11,037 nucleotides of DNA from an uncultured Bifidobacterium sp. (GTDB lineage Bacteria; Actinomycetota; Actinomycetes; Actinomycetales; Bifidobacteriaceae). The DNA lies in the NCBI RefSeq assembly GCF_949292005.1, contig NZ_CASEXV010000013.1, positions 1 through 11,037 on the forward strand, written 5' to 3'. The notes beneath the pieces are model-generated. The model made no database searches. It saw nothing but the letters and a program-made list of their open reading frames with translations, and was not told where the DNA came from. The position numbers and the translations under genes are program-made. Numbering within the stretch: the first letter of the stretch is position 1; the number at the start of each line of letters is the position of its first letter. This document shows, in pieces, positions 5,481 through 11,037 of this stretch.

Positions 5481-5996
5481 CTACCCCAGCCTGTTTTTGA
5501 CCCACTCGACGATGTAGGGCGCGACCTGATCTATCTGATTGATGGCGACATTGAACTCATGCGGGCCTCCGTACCAAGGATCCACCAGGTCCATCCGCTC
5601 GTCCGGGCCAAGGCCATCAGCAGCCAGCGAGGGGTCGAAACTTCGGTACATTCGCACTGCGGAGCGATCCTCGGGCGGCAGCATGCGCAGCAACGCCCTC
5701 ATATGCGATGCGGTCATGGGGAGGAACAGATCGGTTCGATCGATCTCCTCACGATCAATGCGATGCGCGGCATGATGCCGGGGAATCTCATACCCACGCC
5801 CACGAAGCACGCGTACGGCCCGCGGGTCGATGGGATGCCCGAATTCCTCATCGCTCACACCACTGGACAGGACATCGACCTTCCCGGACATTCCCGCATC
5901 GGCGAATCGTTTGGCCAGAACTATCTGCGCCATCGGGGAGCGACAGATGTTCCCGGTGCACACGGTCATAATCGTGTAGCGATGGTCGTCGGTCAT
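5481..5996 (-). CDS. Low-molecular-weight protein tyrosine phosphatase
   Basis: Cytosolic LMW-PTP family member of 171 residues, close to the family's usual 150-170. It hydrolyses phosphotyrosine through a phosphocysteine intermediate. The P-loop C-x5-R is CTGNICR at residues 13-19 (nucleophile Cys13, Arg19, then Ser20 and PMAQ), and the general-acid loop is DPWYGG at 139-144 with Asp139. In bacteria such enzymes often partner tyrosine kinases in capsule or exopolysaccharide control (Wzb/Ptp), but no kinase or polysaccharide genes are here. It is the third gene after dfrA (39-nt gap) and is probably cotranscribed with thyA-dfrA. The ATG at 5996 has a ribosome binding site GAGGGAGAG two bases upstream of it. 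Arsenate reductases share the fold but lack this DPWYGG acid loop. Confidence 0.88.
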   Translation of the reverse strand: MTDDHRYTIMTVCTGNICRSPMAQIVLAKRFADAGMSGKVDVLSSGVSDEEFGHPIDPRAVRVLRGRGYEIPRHHAAHRIDREEIDRTDLFLPMTASHMRALLRMLPPEDRSAVRMYRSFDPSLAADGLGPDERMDLVDPWYGGPHEFNVAINQIDQVAPYIVEWVKNRLG

Positions 5997-6035
5997 GACT
6001 CTCCCTCTCAGATCGGCAAACGGCCGGGAAACCGG

Positions 6036-6701
6036 TCAGCGTATTCTTTGGTATGTGACGAAGCGGTAGCCGCGAATCAGACCGCCAGCATCCCGCGGCG
6101 TGCGCCATGCGCCATCATCCTCCACACGCCACTCGCCCCTCGATACAAGCTCGTCCATGTCGGGGGCATAGGTGTCCGCATCCACCCGCGCATGGATCCG
6201 CGTCACATACGCTCTTGACGCCACAGGCAGGATCTGGCGGAAAATACTCGACCCGCCGATGACCCAGATCTCACTTCGATCCATTCCGTCGTCGGGAATG
6301 GCCTCCTGCCGAGCGAGATCCAACGCCGCCTCCAAACCGCCCACAACGGTCGCGCCGGCCGCCGATAGATGCGGATCATGCGAGACAACGATGTTGTCGC
6401 GGTTGGGCAAAGGACGGTGCTGCGGATCGAGGGACTCCCATGGTCCCCGGCCCATAATCACCGGATGCGATACCGTCAACTCCTTGAACCTCTGCAGATC
6501 CTCGGAAAGATGCCAAGGCATGCCGCCTTGGAAGCCAATCGCACCAGGTCTTCCGGACATGTCCGACGCCTGCGCCCATATCAGATTCACCGAGAATGTC
6601 TTGGGGAAATCGTCCCCCCAATCCTCCCCCGCGTCATCAGGCCCGGCATATCCGGGCTCGGGTTCGTGATAGCCACTACGGCTACTACTGTCATGCTCCA
6701 T
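6036..6701 (-). CDS. dfrA: Dihydrofolate reductase
   Basis: NADPH-dependent reduction of dihydrofolate to tetrahydrofolate, needed to recycle the cofactor spent by ThyA. The core begins near residue 36: VNLIWAQA, then IGFQGGMPWHLSEDL with Trp63 and the substrate-protonating Asp68, VIMGRGPWES (82-90), LPNRDNIVVS (98-107) and WVIGGSSIF (146-154). All fit DHFR. Two oddities: the usual GR(K/H)TWES is GRGPWES, altering a loop that contacts the NADPH phosphate in known enzymes; and an acidic, unstructured extension of about 35 residues precedes the core, making 221 aa against the usual 160-170. The ATG at 6701 is supported by AAGGAG nine bases upstream, so the extension is probably translated. It sits 63 nt after thyA and 39 nt before the phosphatase gene, in one operon. 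folA is the alternative symbol. Confidence 0.93.
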   Translation of the reverse strand: MEHDSSSRSGYHEPEPGYAGPDDAGEDWGDDFPKTFSVNLIWAQASDMSGRPGAIGFQGGMPWHLSEDLQRFKELTVSHPVIMGRGPWESLDPQHRPLPNRDNIVVSHDPHLSAAGATVVGGLEAALDLARQEAIPDDGMDRSEIWVIGGSSIFRQILPVASRAYVTRIHARVDADTYAPDMDELVSRGEWRVEDDGAWRTPRDAGGLIRGYRFVTYQRIR

Positions 6702-6764
6702 TTCACTGCGCTCCTTGGACTCAAGACTGGGTCATTAGTGTAGCGTTCGGCTCAGACCACGTCA

Positions 6765-7637
6765 TCACACCGCAATCGGCGCGTTGATTGTGGGATGATG
6801 CCGGTAGTTCTCCACGTGGAAATCCTCATACCGGTAATCACTCAACGATGCGGCCGGATCGATTCGAAGAGTCGGGTATGGGTAGGGCTCCCGCCCCAAC
6901 TGCTCCAGCACCTGATCGACGTGATTGTCATAGATATGGCAGTCCCCCCCGGTCCACACGAACTCGCCCGGACGCAGCCCGGCCTGTTGCGCCATCATGC
7001 ACGTGAGTAGCGCATAGGAGGCGATATTGAAGGGCACTCCAAGAAACATATCGCATGATCTCTGATACAGCTGGCACGACAACCGTCCGTCGGCCACATA
7101 GAACTGGAACAACGCATGGCAGGGAGGAAGAGCCATATTCTCAACCTCGGCGGGATTCCATGCGCTGACGACCATACGCCGCGAATCCGGATTGTTCCGT
7201 ATCAGGTCGAGGACGCGCTCGATCTGGTCGATGGTGCGATTTGGCTCCTCAGGAGTCGGAGCGGGCCAGCTACGCCACTGAACGCCATAGACAGGTCCCA
7301 GATCGCCGTTCTCATCGGCCCACTCATCCCAGATATGGACGTTGTTCTCCTGAAGCCAACGCACGTTGCCGGATCCTTTGAGGAACCATAGGAGCTCGTA
7401 CGCCACCCCGCGAAAGAACACTCGTTTGGTTGTGATCAAAGGGAAGCCGGCTCCTAGGTCGAACCTCATCTGCCTGCCGAACAACGAGATGGTCCCCGTG
7501 CCGGTCCGATCGGACTTCAACGTCCCCATCAAGAGGGTCTCACGTAAAAGATCTTCGTAAGGCGTGGGCAGATCGGACCGCGGACGTCGTGGCACACGCG
7601 AACGGATATCGTCAAGCTCCTTTGTGGTCAAAGACAT
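6765..7637 (-). CDS. thyA: Thymidylate synthase ThyA
   Basis: Converts dUMP and 5,10-methylene-tetrahydrofolate to dTMP and dihydrofolate in the cytosol. With the start chosen the protein has 290 residues. Visible landmarks are TLKSDRTGTGTISLFG (39-54; phosphate-binding Arg44), W-F-L near 84-86, VYGVQWRSW (116-124), the active site LPPCHALFQFY with nucleophile Cys173, QRSCDMFLGVPFN (192-204) and GGDCHIYDNH (230-239). The frame is open up to an ATG at 7727, but that ATG lacks a ribosome binding site, whereas the ATG at 7637 has TAGGA eight bases upstream; a third ATG at 7646 is too close to it. The upstream residues have no resemblance to the family. It is the first gene of the thyA-dfrA-phosphatase operon and divergent from the OsmC gene. 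Confidence 0.95.
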   Translation of the reverse strand: MSLTTKELDDIRSRVPRRPRSDLPTPYEDLLRETLLMGTLKSDRTGTGTISLFGRQMRFDLGAGFPLITTKRVFFRGVAYELLWFLKGSGNVRWLQENNVHIWDEWADENGDLGPVYGVQWRSWPAPTPEEPNRTIDQIERVLDLIRNNPDSRRMVVSAWNPAEVENMALPPCHALFQFYVADGRLSCQLYQRSCDMFLGVPFNIASYALLTCMMAQQAGLRPGEFVWTGGDCHIYDNHVDQVLEQLGREPYPYPTLRIDPAASLSDYRYEDFHVENYRHHPTINAPIAV

Positions 7638-7760
7638 GCGCACCATCCTACCCACACCCGCCCACAGCGGACCGCGGAAATCGATCACAGGCGACGTGAT
7701 CCGCGGCTTGCGAAAGAGATCGTCCATTTACGGACGCGATCATCATCCAATCTTTTCACC

Positions 7761-7782
7761 GTGGGACGGACGCGCGTCCCAC
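7761..7782. repeat. Inverted repeat in the thyA/osmC divergent region
   Basis: GTGGGACG (7761-7768) and CGTCCCAC (7775-7782) are perfect 8-bp arms with a six-base loop. A perfect 12-bp palindrome GGACGCGCGTCC (7768-7779) lies inside it. There is no T run on either strand, so it is not a simple terminator. It may be an operator or an mRNA leader hairpin. Confidence 0.55.
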
Positions 7783-7784
7783 GG

Positions 7785-7801
7785 TTGACCTAGTGAACTA
7801 G
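7785..7801. promoter_or_regulatory. -35-like TTGACC overlapping a palindrome upstream of osmC
   Basis: TTGACC (7785-7790) resembles a -35 element for the plus-strand OsmC gene, and it overlaps a palindrome CTAGT-GA-ACTAG (7790-7801). No convincing -10 is found 16-18 bases downstream, so the promoter is tentative. An operator overlapping the promoter would suit a stress-regulated OsmC gene, which is inference. Confidence 0.3.
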
Positions 7802-7840
7802 AGTTGGCACATGACAGGGCGGGCACCGAGTCATGGCGTC

Positions 7841-7870
7841 AGGTCACCACACAACAGGTCACCACACAAA
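7841..7870 (+). repeat. 15-bp tandem duplication in the osmC leader
   Basis: Two adjacent copies, AGGTCACCACACAAC (7841-7855) and AGGTCACCACACAAA (7856-7870), differ only in the last base. They lie 7 to 36 bases before the AAGGAGG ribosome binding site of the OsmC gene, probably in the untranslated leader. Confidence 0.75.
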
Positions 7871-7888
7871 CCACATAAGGAGGATCGC

Positions 7889-8302
7889 ATGGGTAAGCGC
7901 ATCTGGGTCGAGAGGAACAAGGACGGCTCCTGGGACGCCTTCAGCGAGGACGGCGCGCATGTGAAGTTCGGTCACGGCAAAGGACTTTTCACTCCCGGCG
8001 ATTTGATGAAGGTCGCTTTGGCGGGGTGCGGCGCACTCTCCAGCCAGTTCGCCATAGAGCACAGCATCGGTGAGGGACACGGCGCCCGGATCGTCGTCGA
8101 CGGGACATATGACGACGACAGCGACTCCTACCTCGCCTTCGAGGAACAGATCACCGTGGACGCCGCCGATGCCGATTTGAGCGCAGAAGATGCCCGAAAG
8201 CTGGATGAACGCATCCGTCGCCACATCGACAAGAGCTGCACCGTGAAACACACGATGGAGCAGGTGACTCCGGTCCGTCTGGATGTCGACATCCGCCAGT
8301 AA
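7889..8302 (+). CDS. OsmC-family peroxide-defence protein
   Basis: OsmC/Ohr superfamily protein of 137 residues, the family's usual length. Members reduce hydroperoxides with a pair of cysteines in a cytosolic homodimer. The first cysteine is in VALAGCGALSSQFAIEH (Cys47, start of the central helix) and the second in DKSCTVKHTME (Cys117); the spacing of about 70 residues suits the family. The GLFTPGDLMKVALAGC segment is the typical lead-in. A strong ribosome binding site AAGGAGG (7877-7883) five bases before the ATG at 7889 fixes the start; an ATG at 7811 in frame would add 26 residues covering the tandem repeat and has no such site. Whether it is OsmC, Ohr or the YhfA-like branch cannot be settled here. 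Divergent from thyA; converges on the universal stress gene. Confidence 0.88.
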   Translation: MGKRIWVERNKDGSWDAFSEDGAHVKFGHGKGLFTPGDLMKVALAGCGALSSQFAIEHSIGEGHGARIVVDGTYDDDSDSYLAFEEQITVDAADADLSAEDARKLDERIRRHIDKSCTVKHTMEQVTPVRLDVDIRQ

Positions 8303-8360
8303 CCACCACGCCACCCACCCGATGCTTATTGGTCGCCGTCGGGATTCCGTCGCATTCACA

Positions 8361-8404
8361 GAACCGGTCGTCCGACCCCATCTACGGGATTGGACGACCG
8401 GTTC
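8361..8404. terminator. Long hairpin between convergent osmC and usp genes
   Basis: GAACCGGTCGTCC (8361-8373) and GGACGACCGGTTC (8392-8404) form a perfect 13-bp stem around an 18-base loop. It lies 58 bases after the OsmC stop and 30 bases after the universal stress gene stop on the other strand, so it can serve both. The T run on the plus side is weak (GTTGTTT) and absent on the minus side, so termination strength is uncertain. Confidence 0.65.
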
Positions 8405-8434
8405 CGTTGTTTCGCGTTCTATTGACGCATGGTT

Positions 8435-9451
8435 CTATTGACGATTGTCATGCAGCGGATCGATGCTCGCCTCTATCTCATCCGCCTGACGCGAATCCGC
8501 GGTGGGCACGGACACCTCGGTGACGCCCGACACCTCTGCGCTGGACCGTTCATCCGACGGACGTGACTCCTCGGCTTCGACATACTTGCGCGGAACGACG
8601 TACACCGGACTGACGGCATGCTGAATCAGCCCCTGACTCGTCGATCCGAGGATGAGCCCCGTGAACCCGCCACGACCACGTGATCCGACAACAACGACAT
8701 CATGGTCTCGGCTCGCCTTGGTTAGCGCGGCCACCGCGTTCCCTGGAACCACCGTTTTGGTGATGCGCAGCGAGGGGTATCTTTTCTGCAGTGGTTGAAC
8801 CCTGTGATCGAGATCATCAAGATAGGCGGCTTCCACGTCGTCGCCGTCGGCGCCCTGCACGTGCGGAACAGCCGATATGACATCAAGCTCCGCTCCCCAG
8901 CCGTCGGCGAACCCCGCGGCTATCTCAAGGGCCTTCATACCCCACATGGATTCGTCCGCGCCGACCGCCACCCGGGATATCGTGTTGTTCAGATGCATGA
9001 GATTGCCATCGTCGTCGGTGTATGGGACGACCACGATGGGGCAATAGGCGTACGCGGGCAAAGAGGAGCTGGTGGTGCCCAGAAGCCTCTCCGCGAGGCC
9101 TCCCTTGCCTCGGTTGCCGATGACTATGAGGTTGTAGTTGCGTGACAGCTCGACGAACACCGAGGATGGGTCCCCCGTGACGATAAGAGTGACGGCCTCG
9201 ACGCCCTGCTGGTCGGCTATGGCCTTCGCCTTGGAGAGAATCTCCTGCGCGTCATTATGCGCCGCCTTGTCGTCGCCGAAGGCGGTGTAGGTGGCATCGA
9301 ACGACACCGCCGCATAGCTTGGCAGCGAATACGCGCAAACGATCTGAAGTGTGAGTCCGGCGTGTTTGGCATAGTTGGCGGCCCACCAGGTTGCTTTGTA
9401 GCTGGCGTGCGAGCCGTCGACTCCGACAAGAATGGCCTTTTCGTTGATCAT
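8435..9451 (-). CDS. Universal stress protein with two Usp domains
   Basis: Tandem UspA-type protein of 338 residues. Domain 1 (about 3-144) begins EKAILVGVDGS and ends CPIVVVPY; domain 2 (about 158-287) begins ISRVAVGADES and ends SPVYVVP. Each carries the ATP-binding pattern G-x2-G-x9-G-S/T: GNRGKGGLAERLLGT (112-126) and GSRGRGGFTGLILGS (256-270), so this is the ATP-binding class of Usp. The last 50 residues are acidic, Ser/Glu-rich and probably disordered, an addition to the standard two domains. Such proteins are induced by starvation, stress or low oxygen; the exact role is unknown. The start ATG has a near-perfect ribosome binding site AAAGGAGG five bases upstream. A promoter (TAAAAT) and a leader hairpin lie upstream. 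Probably monocistronic. Confidence 0.92.
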   Translation of the reverse strand: MINEKAILVGVDGSHASYKATWWAANYAKHAGLTLQIVCAYSLPSYAAVSFDATYTAFGDDKAAHNDAQEILSKAKAIADQQGVEAVTLIVTGDPSSVFVELSRNYNLIVIGNRGKGGLAERLLGTTSSSLPAYAYCPIVVVPYTDDDGNLMHLNNTISRVAVGADESMWGMKALEIAAGFADGWGAELDVISAVPHVQGADGDDVEAAYLDDLDHRVQPLQKRYPSLRITKTVVPGNAVAALTKASRDHDVVVVGSRGRGGFTGLILGSTSQGLIQHAVSPVYVVPRKYVEAEESRPSDERSSAEVSGVTEVSVPTADSRQADEIEASIDPLHDNRQ

Positions 9452-9471
9452 GACGACCTCCTTTGGCGGAC

Positions 9472-9493
9472 GACGGCTTCGAAATGCGCCGTC
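9472..9493 (-). promoter_or_regulatory. Hairpin in the usp mRNA leader
   Basis: GACGGC (9472-9477) and GCCGTC (9488-9493) are perfect 6-bp arms with a ten-base loop. They fall between the predicted transcription start (about 9494) and the ribosome binding site (9457-9464), so the transcript would begin with this stem. It could stabilise the mRNA or be a protein site overlapping the start. Confidence 0.4.
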
Positions 9494-9500
9494 ACCAGTG

Positions 9501-9530
9501 ATTTTACCCGCACCACACGGAAGACGTCAC
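9501..9530 (-). promoter_or_regulatory. Promoter of the usp gene
   Basis: On the minus strand GTGACG (9525-9530) is followed after 18 bases by TAAAAT (9501-9506), a 5/6 match to the -10 consensus. This gives a leader of about 43 nt to the ATG at 9451. The -35 matches partly and the spacing is one over the optimum. Confidence 0.45.
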
Positions 9531-9587
9531 TCTTATGGATACGGCCTTCGAGAAGACGCATCCCTTCGACTCCGGACGAATCGGTTC

Positions 9588-9622
9588 AAAAACGTCCGCC
9601 GCGCATAAAACCATGCGCGGCG
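9588..9622 (-). terminator. Rho-independent terminator of the NlpC/P60 gene
   Basis: On the minus strand CGCCGCGCAT (RNA 5' arm, 9613-9622) and ATGCGCGGCG (9597-9606) form a perfect 10-bp GC-rich stem with loop GGTTTT, followed four bases later by TTTTT (9588-9592). It lies about 20 bases past the stop codon of the NlpC/P60 gene. Confidence 0.8.
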
Positions 9623-9641
9623 AACATGAAGACAGCTGTGT

Positions 9642-10406
9642 TCAGACGATCCTGCGAACCGAATAGGACCCTGTATACACCTCAGTGCCAGTGATCTGAG
9701 TGCCAAGACTCTCCGTCAGCGCACTGATGATCAGACCATTGCCCAGATAGATTCCCGAATGTATCCCGTTCGCCACGATATCGCCTGGCTGCGCTTCGGA
9801 AAGGCTGGACACTGCGGTTCCCACCGTCGCCTGCTCTCCGGCCGTCCGCGGAAGCGTGATTCCGAACTGTGAATAAACGTATTTGACGAACCCAGAGCAA
9901 TCCCATCCAGGGTTCGGAGTCTGGCCGCCATACACATATGCGTTGCCCACATACTTTGTGGCGAGGGCGCTGATTGCGGCACCCGTTGCTGAGCCGCTGG
10001 ACGTGGACGAAGCGGCTGACGACGATGAGGACGACGTGGACGAAGACGAGCTGGAGGAACTCGAGAGGCTCTCGCGATCCTCGGATCTGCTGGCCGCCGC
10101 CTGCTTCGCCTTCTCGGCCGCCTTCTTCGCTGCCTTCTCCTGCGCCTGCTCGGCCGAGGACTTCGTCTTGGGAACGCTCAACGTTTCGGTGTAACTGCTA
10201 CGGCTGGATGAGCTGCCCCCCACGGTGACCGATGTGGACTCGGCAAGCAAATTCCTACGCGCCACGTTCCCCTTCGGGAAGGAACGCGAAGAAGTGACGA
10301 CGACCGAACCGGTGTCCGCAAGCGACATTGGCGCGAACACGGCAAGAATCATGGCGACCGCCATAAAAATGACGATCGACAATAGAGGTCTGCTTATGAT
10401 CTTCAT
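9642..10406 (-). CDS. Secreted NlpC/P60 peptidoglycan endopeptidase
   Basis: Cell-wall hydrolase that cleaves within or next to the peptide stem of peptidoglycan, acting outside the membrane. With the ATG at 10406 it has 254 residues: signal peptide (1-30, MKIISRPLL then a hydrophobic core, cut after SLA); a Ser/Thr-rich stretch; an Ala/Lys/Glu helix (about 84-105, likely coiled coil); a serine tract of about 25 residues (113-139); and an NlpC/P60 domain (about 142-254). Catalytic Cys170 is in PGWDCSGFVKYVY and His216 in VANGIHSGIYLGNG. A GTG at 10427 would add seven residues, including a cysteine; neither start has a good ribosome binding site. TATTGT, nine bases before the ATG, may be a -10 of a nearly leaderless message. 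It follows the CHAP gene by about 100 bases and ends at a strong terminator. Confidence 0.88.
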   Translation of the reverse strand: MKIISRPLLSIVIFMAVAMILAVFAPMSLADTGSVVVTSSRSFPKGNVARRNLLAESTSVTVGGSSSSRSSYTETLSVPKTKSSAEQAQEKAAKKAAEKAKQAAASRSEDRESLSSSSSSSSSTSSSSSSAASSTSSGSATGAAISALATKYVGNAYVYGGQTPNPGWDCSGFVKYVYSQFGITLPRTAGEQATVGTAVSSLSEAQPGDIVANGIHSGIYLGNGLIISALTESLGTQITGTEVYTGSYSVRRIV

Positions 10407-10485
10407 CAAAACGAAACAATACCACACACAAATTCACCACATATATCGAGGGGCACGCCATGCCCGGCAAGACAGGACGACACGC

Positions 10486-10497
10486 CGTCCATGGACG
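10486..10497. repeat. 12-bp palindrome between the CHAP and NlpC/P60 genes
   Basis: CGTCCATGGACG is a perfect palindrome nine bases past the stop codon of the CHAP gene. A further small inverted repeat GGGCA/TGCCC (10451-10455, 10461-10465) lies nearby. Neither has a T run, so there is no sign of termination between the two genes, which may be cotranscribed. Confidence 0.35.
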
Positions 10498-10506
10498 CTC
10501 TCAACG

Positions 10507-11037
10507 TCAGTAGTGGATGTATCGAAAGGCGGAAGCCTCACTTGCCGTGAAGGTTCGGTTATAGGTCTTGCCCGACATCCCGGCGTTCGTCTCCGATGTG
10601 ACAACCGACCCATCGGAGCCTATCGACTCCACAATCGCCACATGCCCATAGGTTGAATCCGCACCCGCCTGCCCTGCGGCGAACACGATGATGTCGCCTT
10701 TGTGCCGCGGCGTTCCATCCACCCAGTATCCCAATGATTTTGCGGAATCCGCCCACATCCGACCATCGCCGAGATAGGAGCCCACGGGCAGCCCCAACTG
10801 GGTTCGACGCACATACACCCACCAGGTGCACTGACCGAACTCATAGGCATTGCCCACGTCACCCGTTTTATGATTTGCGTTAAAGCTCTTCGGAAGGGCC
10901 GACGAATCCTTCTCCATCAGCGCCGCGACTTTGGTGTTCGACGCGGTTGACGCGGACATCTTCGACACGTCCAACGTGGAATTGGACTCTCCCAGAGTCC
11001 ATTCGCCACCGCTTCCGGATGAGGACGATGAGCTGGA
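10507..11037 (-). CDS. CHAP-domain peptidoglycan hydrolase, N-terminus beyond window
   Basis: Only the last 176 residues are present; the frame is open to the window edge, so a start at an internal TTG (10974) would be wrong. The visible part begins with a serine tract and GSGG, then EWTLGESNSTLDVSK, a linker, and a CHAP domain (about 60-176 of the visible part). CHAP proteins are cysteine amidases or endopeptidases of peptidoglycan. The catalytic cysteine is in YEFGQCTWWVYVRR (visible residue 70), the histidine in YGHVAIVE (132), and the acidic partner in VTSETNAG (149). The ending FRYIHY is typical of the family. The missing N-terminus should carry a signal peptide, judged from the class. 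Its serine-rich linker before a C-terminal hydrolase mirrors the adjacent NlpC/P60 protein, so the pair probably acts together in septum or wall turnover. Confidence 0.9.
   Translation of the reverse strand, partial: SSSSSSSGSGGEWTLGESNSTLDVSKMSASTASNTKVAALMEKDSSALPKSFNANHKTGDVGNAYEFGQCTWWVYVRRTQLGLPVGSYLGDGRMWADSAKSLGYWVDGTPRHKGDIIVFAAGQAGADSTYGHVAIVESIGSDGSVVTSETNAGMSGKTYNRTFTASEASAFRYIHY

Noticed and set aside
5349..6218. Plus-strand open frame of 289 codons beginning in tRNA-Phe
   Set aside because: It overlaps the tRNA, the phosphatase gene and part of dfrA in antisense, so it is not a gene.
7638..7727. N-terminal extension of ThyA to an ATG at 7727
   Set aside because: No ribosome binding site there and no family similarity in the extra 30 residues, while the ATG at 7637 has a well-spaced TAGGA.
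7761..7782. Inverted repeat as a thyA or osmC terminator
   Set aside because: It lies between divergent starts and has no T run on either side.
7811..7888. N-terminal extension of the OsmC protein to an ATG at 7811
   Set aside because: It would translate the tandem repeat and lacks a ribosome binding site; AAGGAGG sits just before the ATG at 7889.
9883..10194. Plus-strand frame with a striking Asp/Glu-rich tract
   Set aside because: The acidic run is the antisense reading of the serine codons of the NlpC/P60 linker.

Overview
The window looks like chromosomal DNA of a high-GC Gram-positive actinobacterium, most likely Bifidobacterium or a close relative. This rests on the GC-rich coding bias, GTG starts, genes with -10-like boxes directly at the start codon, and the gene set. 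That set is a bifidobacterial-type cytosolic GH13 enzyme, a proline/glutamine-rich DUF4190-type membrane protein, the thyA-dfrA pair, a tandem-domain universal stress protein, and secreted CHAP and NlpC/P60 wall hydrolases with serine-rich linkers. No species call is possible without a search.

Layout. Positions 1-1065 are AT-rich and poorly coding. They hold one small orphan gene (minus strand, with ribosome binding site and a hairpin) and a decayed reading frame that may be a transposase remnant, and they lie at the 3' side of a tRNA-Glu gene. From 1066 to 4148 on the minus strand are tRNA-Glu (own promoter), trmB (tRNA m7G46 methyltransferase) and a GH13 alpha-glucan hydrolase. A 76-91 bp divergent region with two palindromes separates the last from a plus-strand DUF4190-type membrane protein that looks leaderless. 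Next come tRNA-Asp and tRNA-Phe on the plus strand, with a strong terminator-like hairpin between them.

From 7637 down to 5481 (minus strand) is a compact thyA - dfrA - low-molecular-weight protein tyrosine phosphatase operon. ThyA makes dTMP and oxidises methylene-tetrahydrofolate to dihydrofolate, and DHFR regenerates tetrahydrofolate, so the first two genes form one cycle; the phosphatase is a passenger of unclear role. Divergent from thyA is an OsmC-family peroxide-defence protein, which converges on a double-domain universal stress protein across a 13-bp-arm hairpin. The right end holds two secreted peptidoglycan hydrolases in tandem on the minus strand: a complete NlpC/P60 protein and a CHAP protein cut by the window edge.

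Most of the window is ordinary core genome. The parts deserving a second look are the AT-rich segment next to tRNA-Glu, the divergent GH13/DUF4190 control region, the altered cofactor-loop motif and acidic N-terminal extension of the DHFR, the palindromes around the thyA operon, unusual positions in the tRNAs, and several short tandem or inverted repeats in leaders. I did not find a convincing new multi-gene system.
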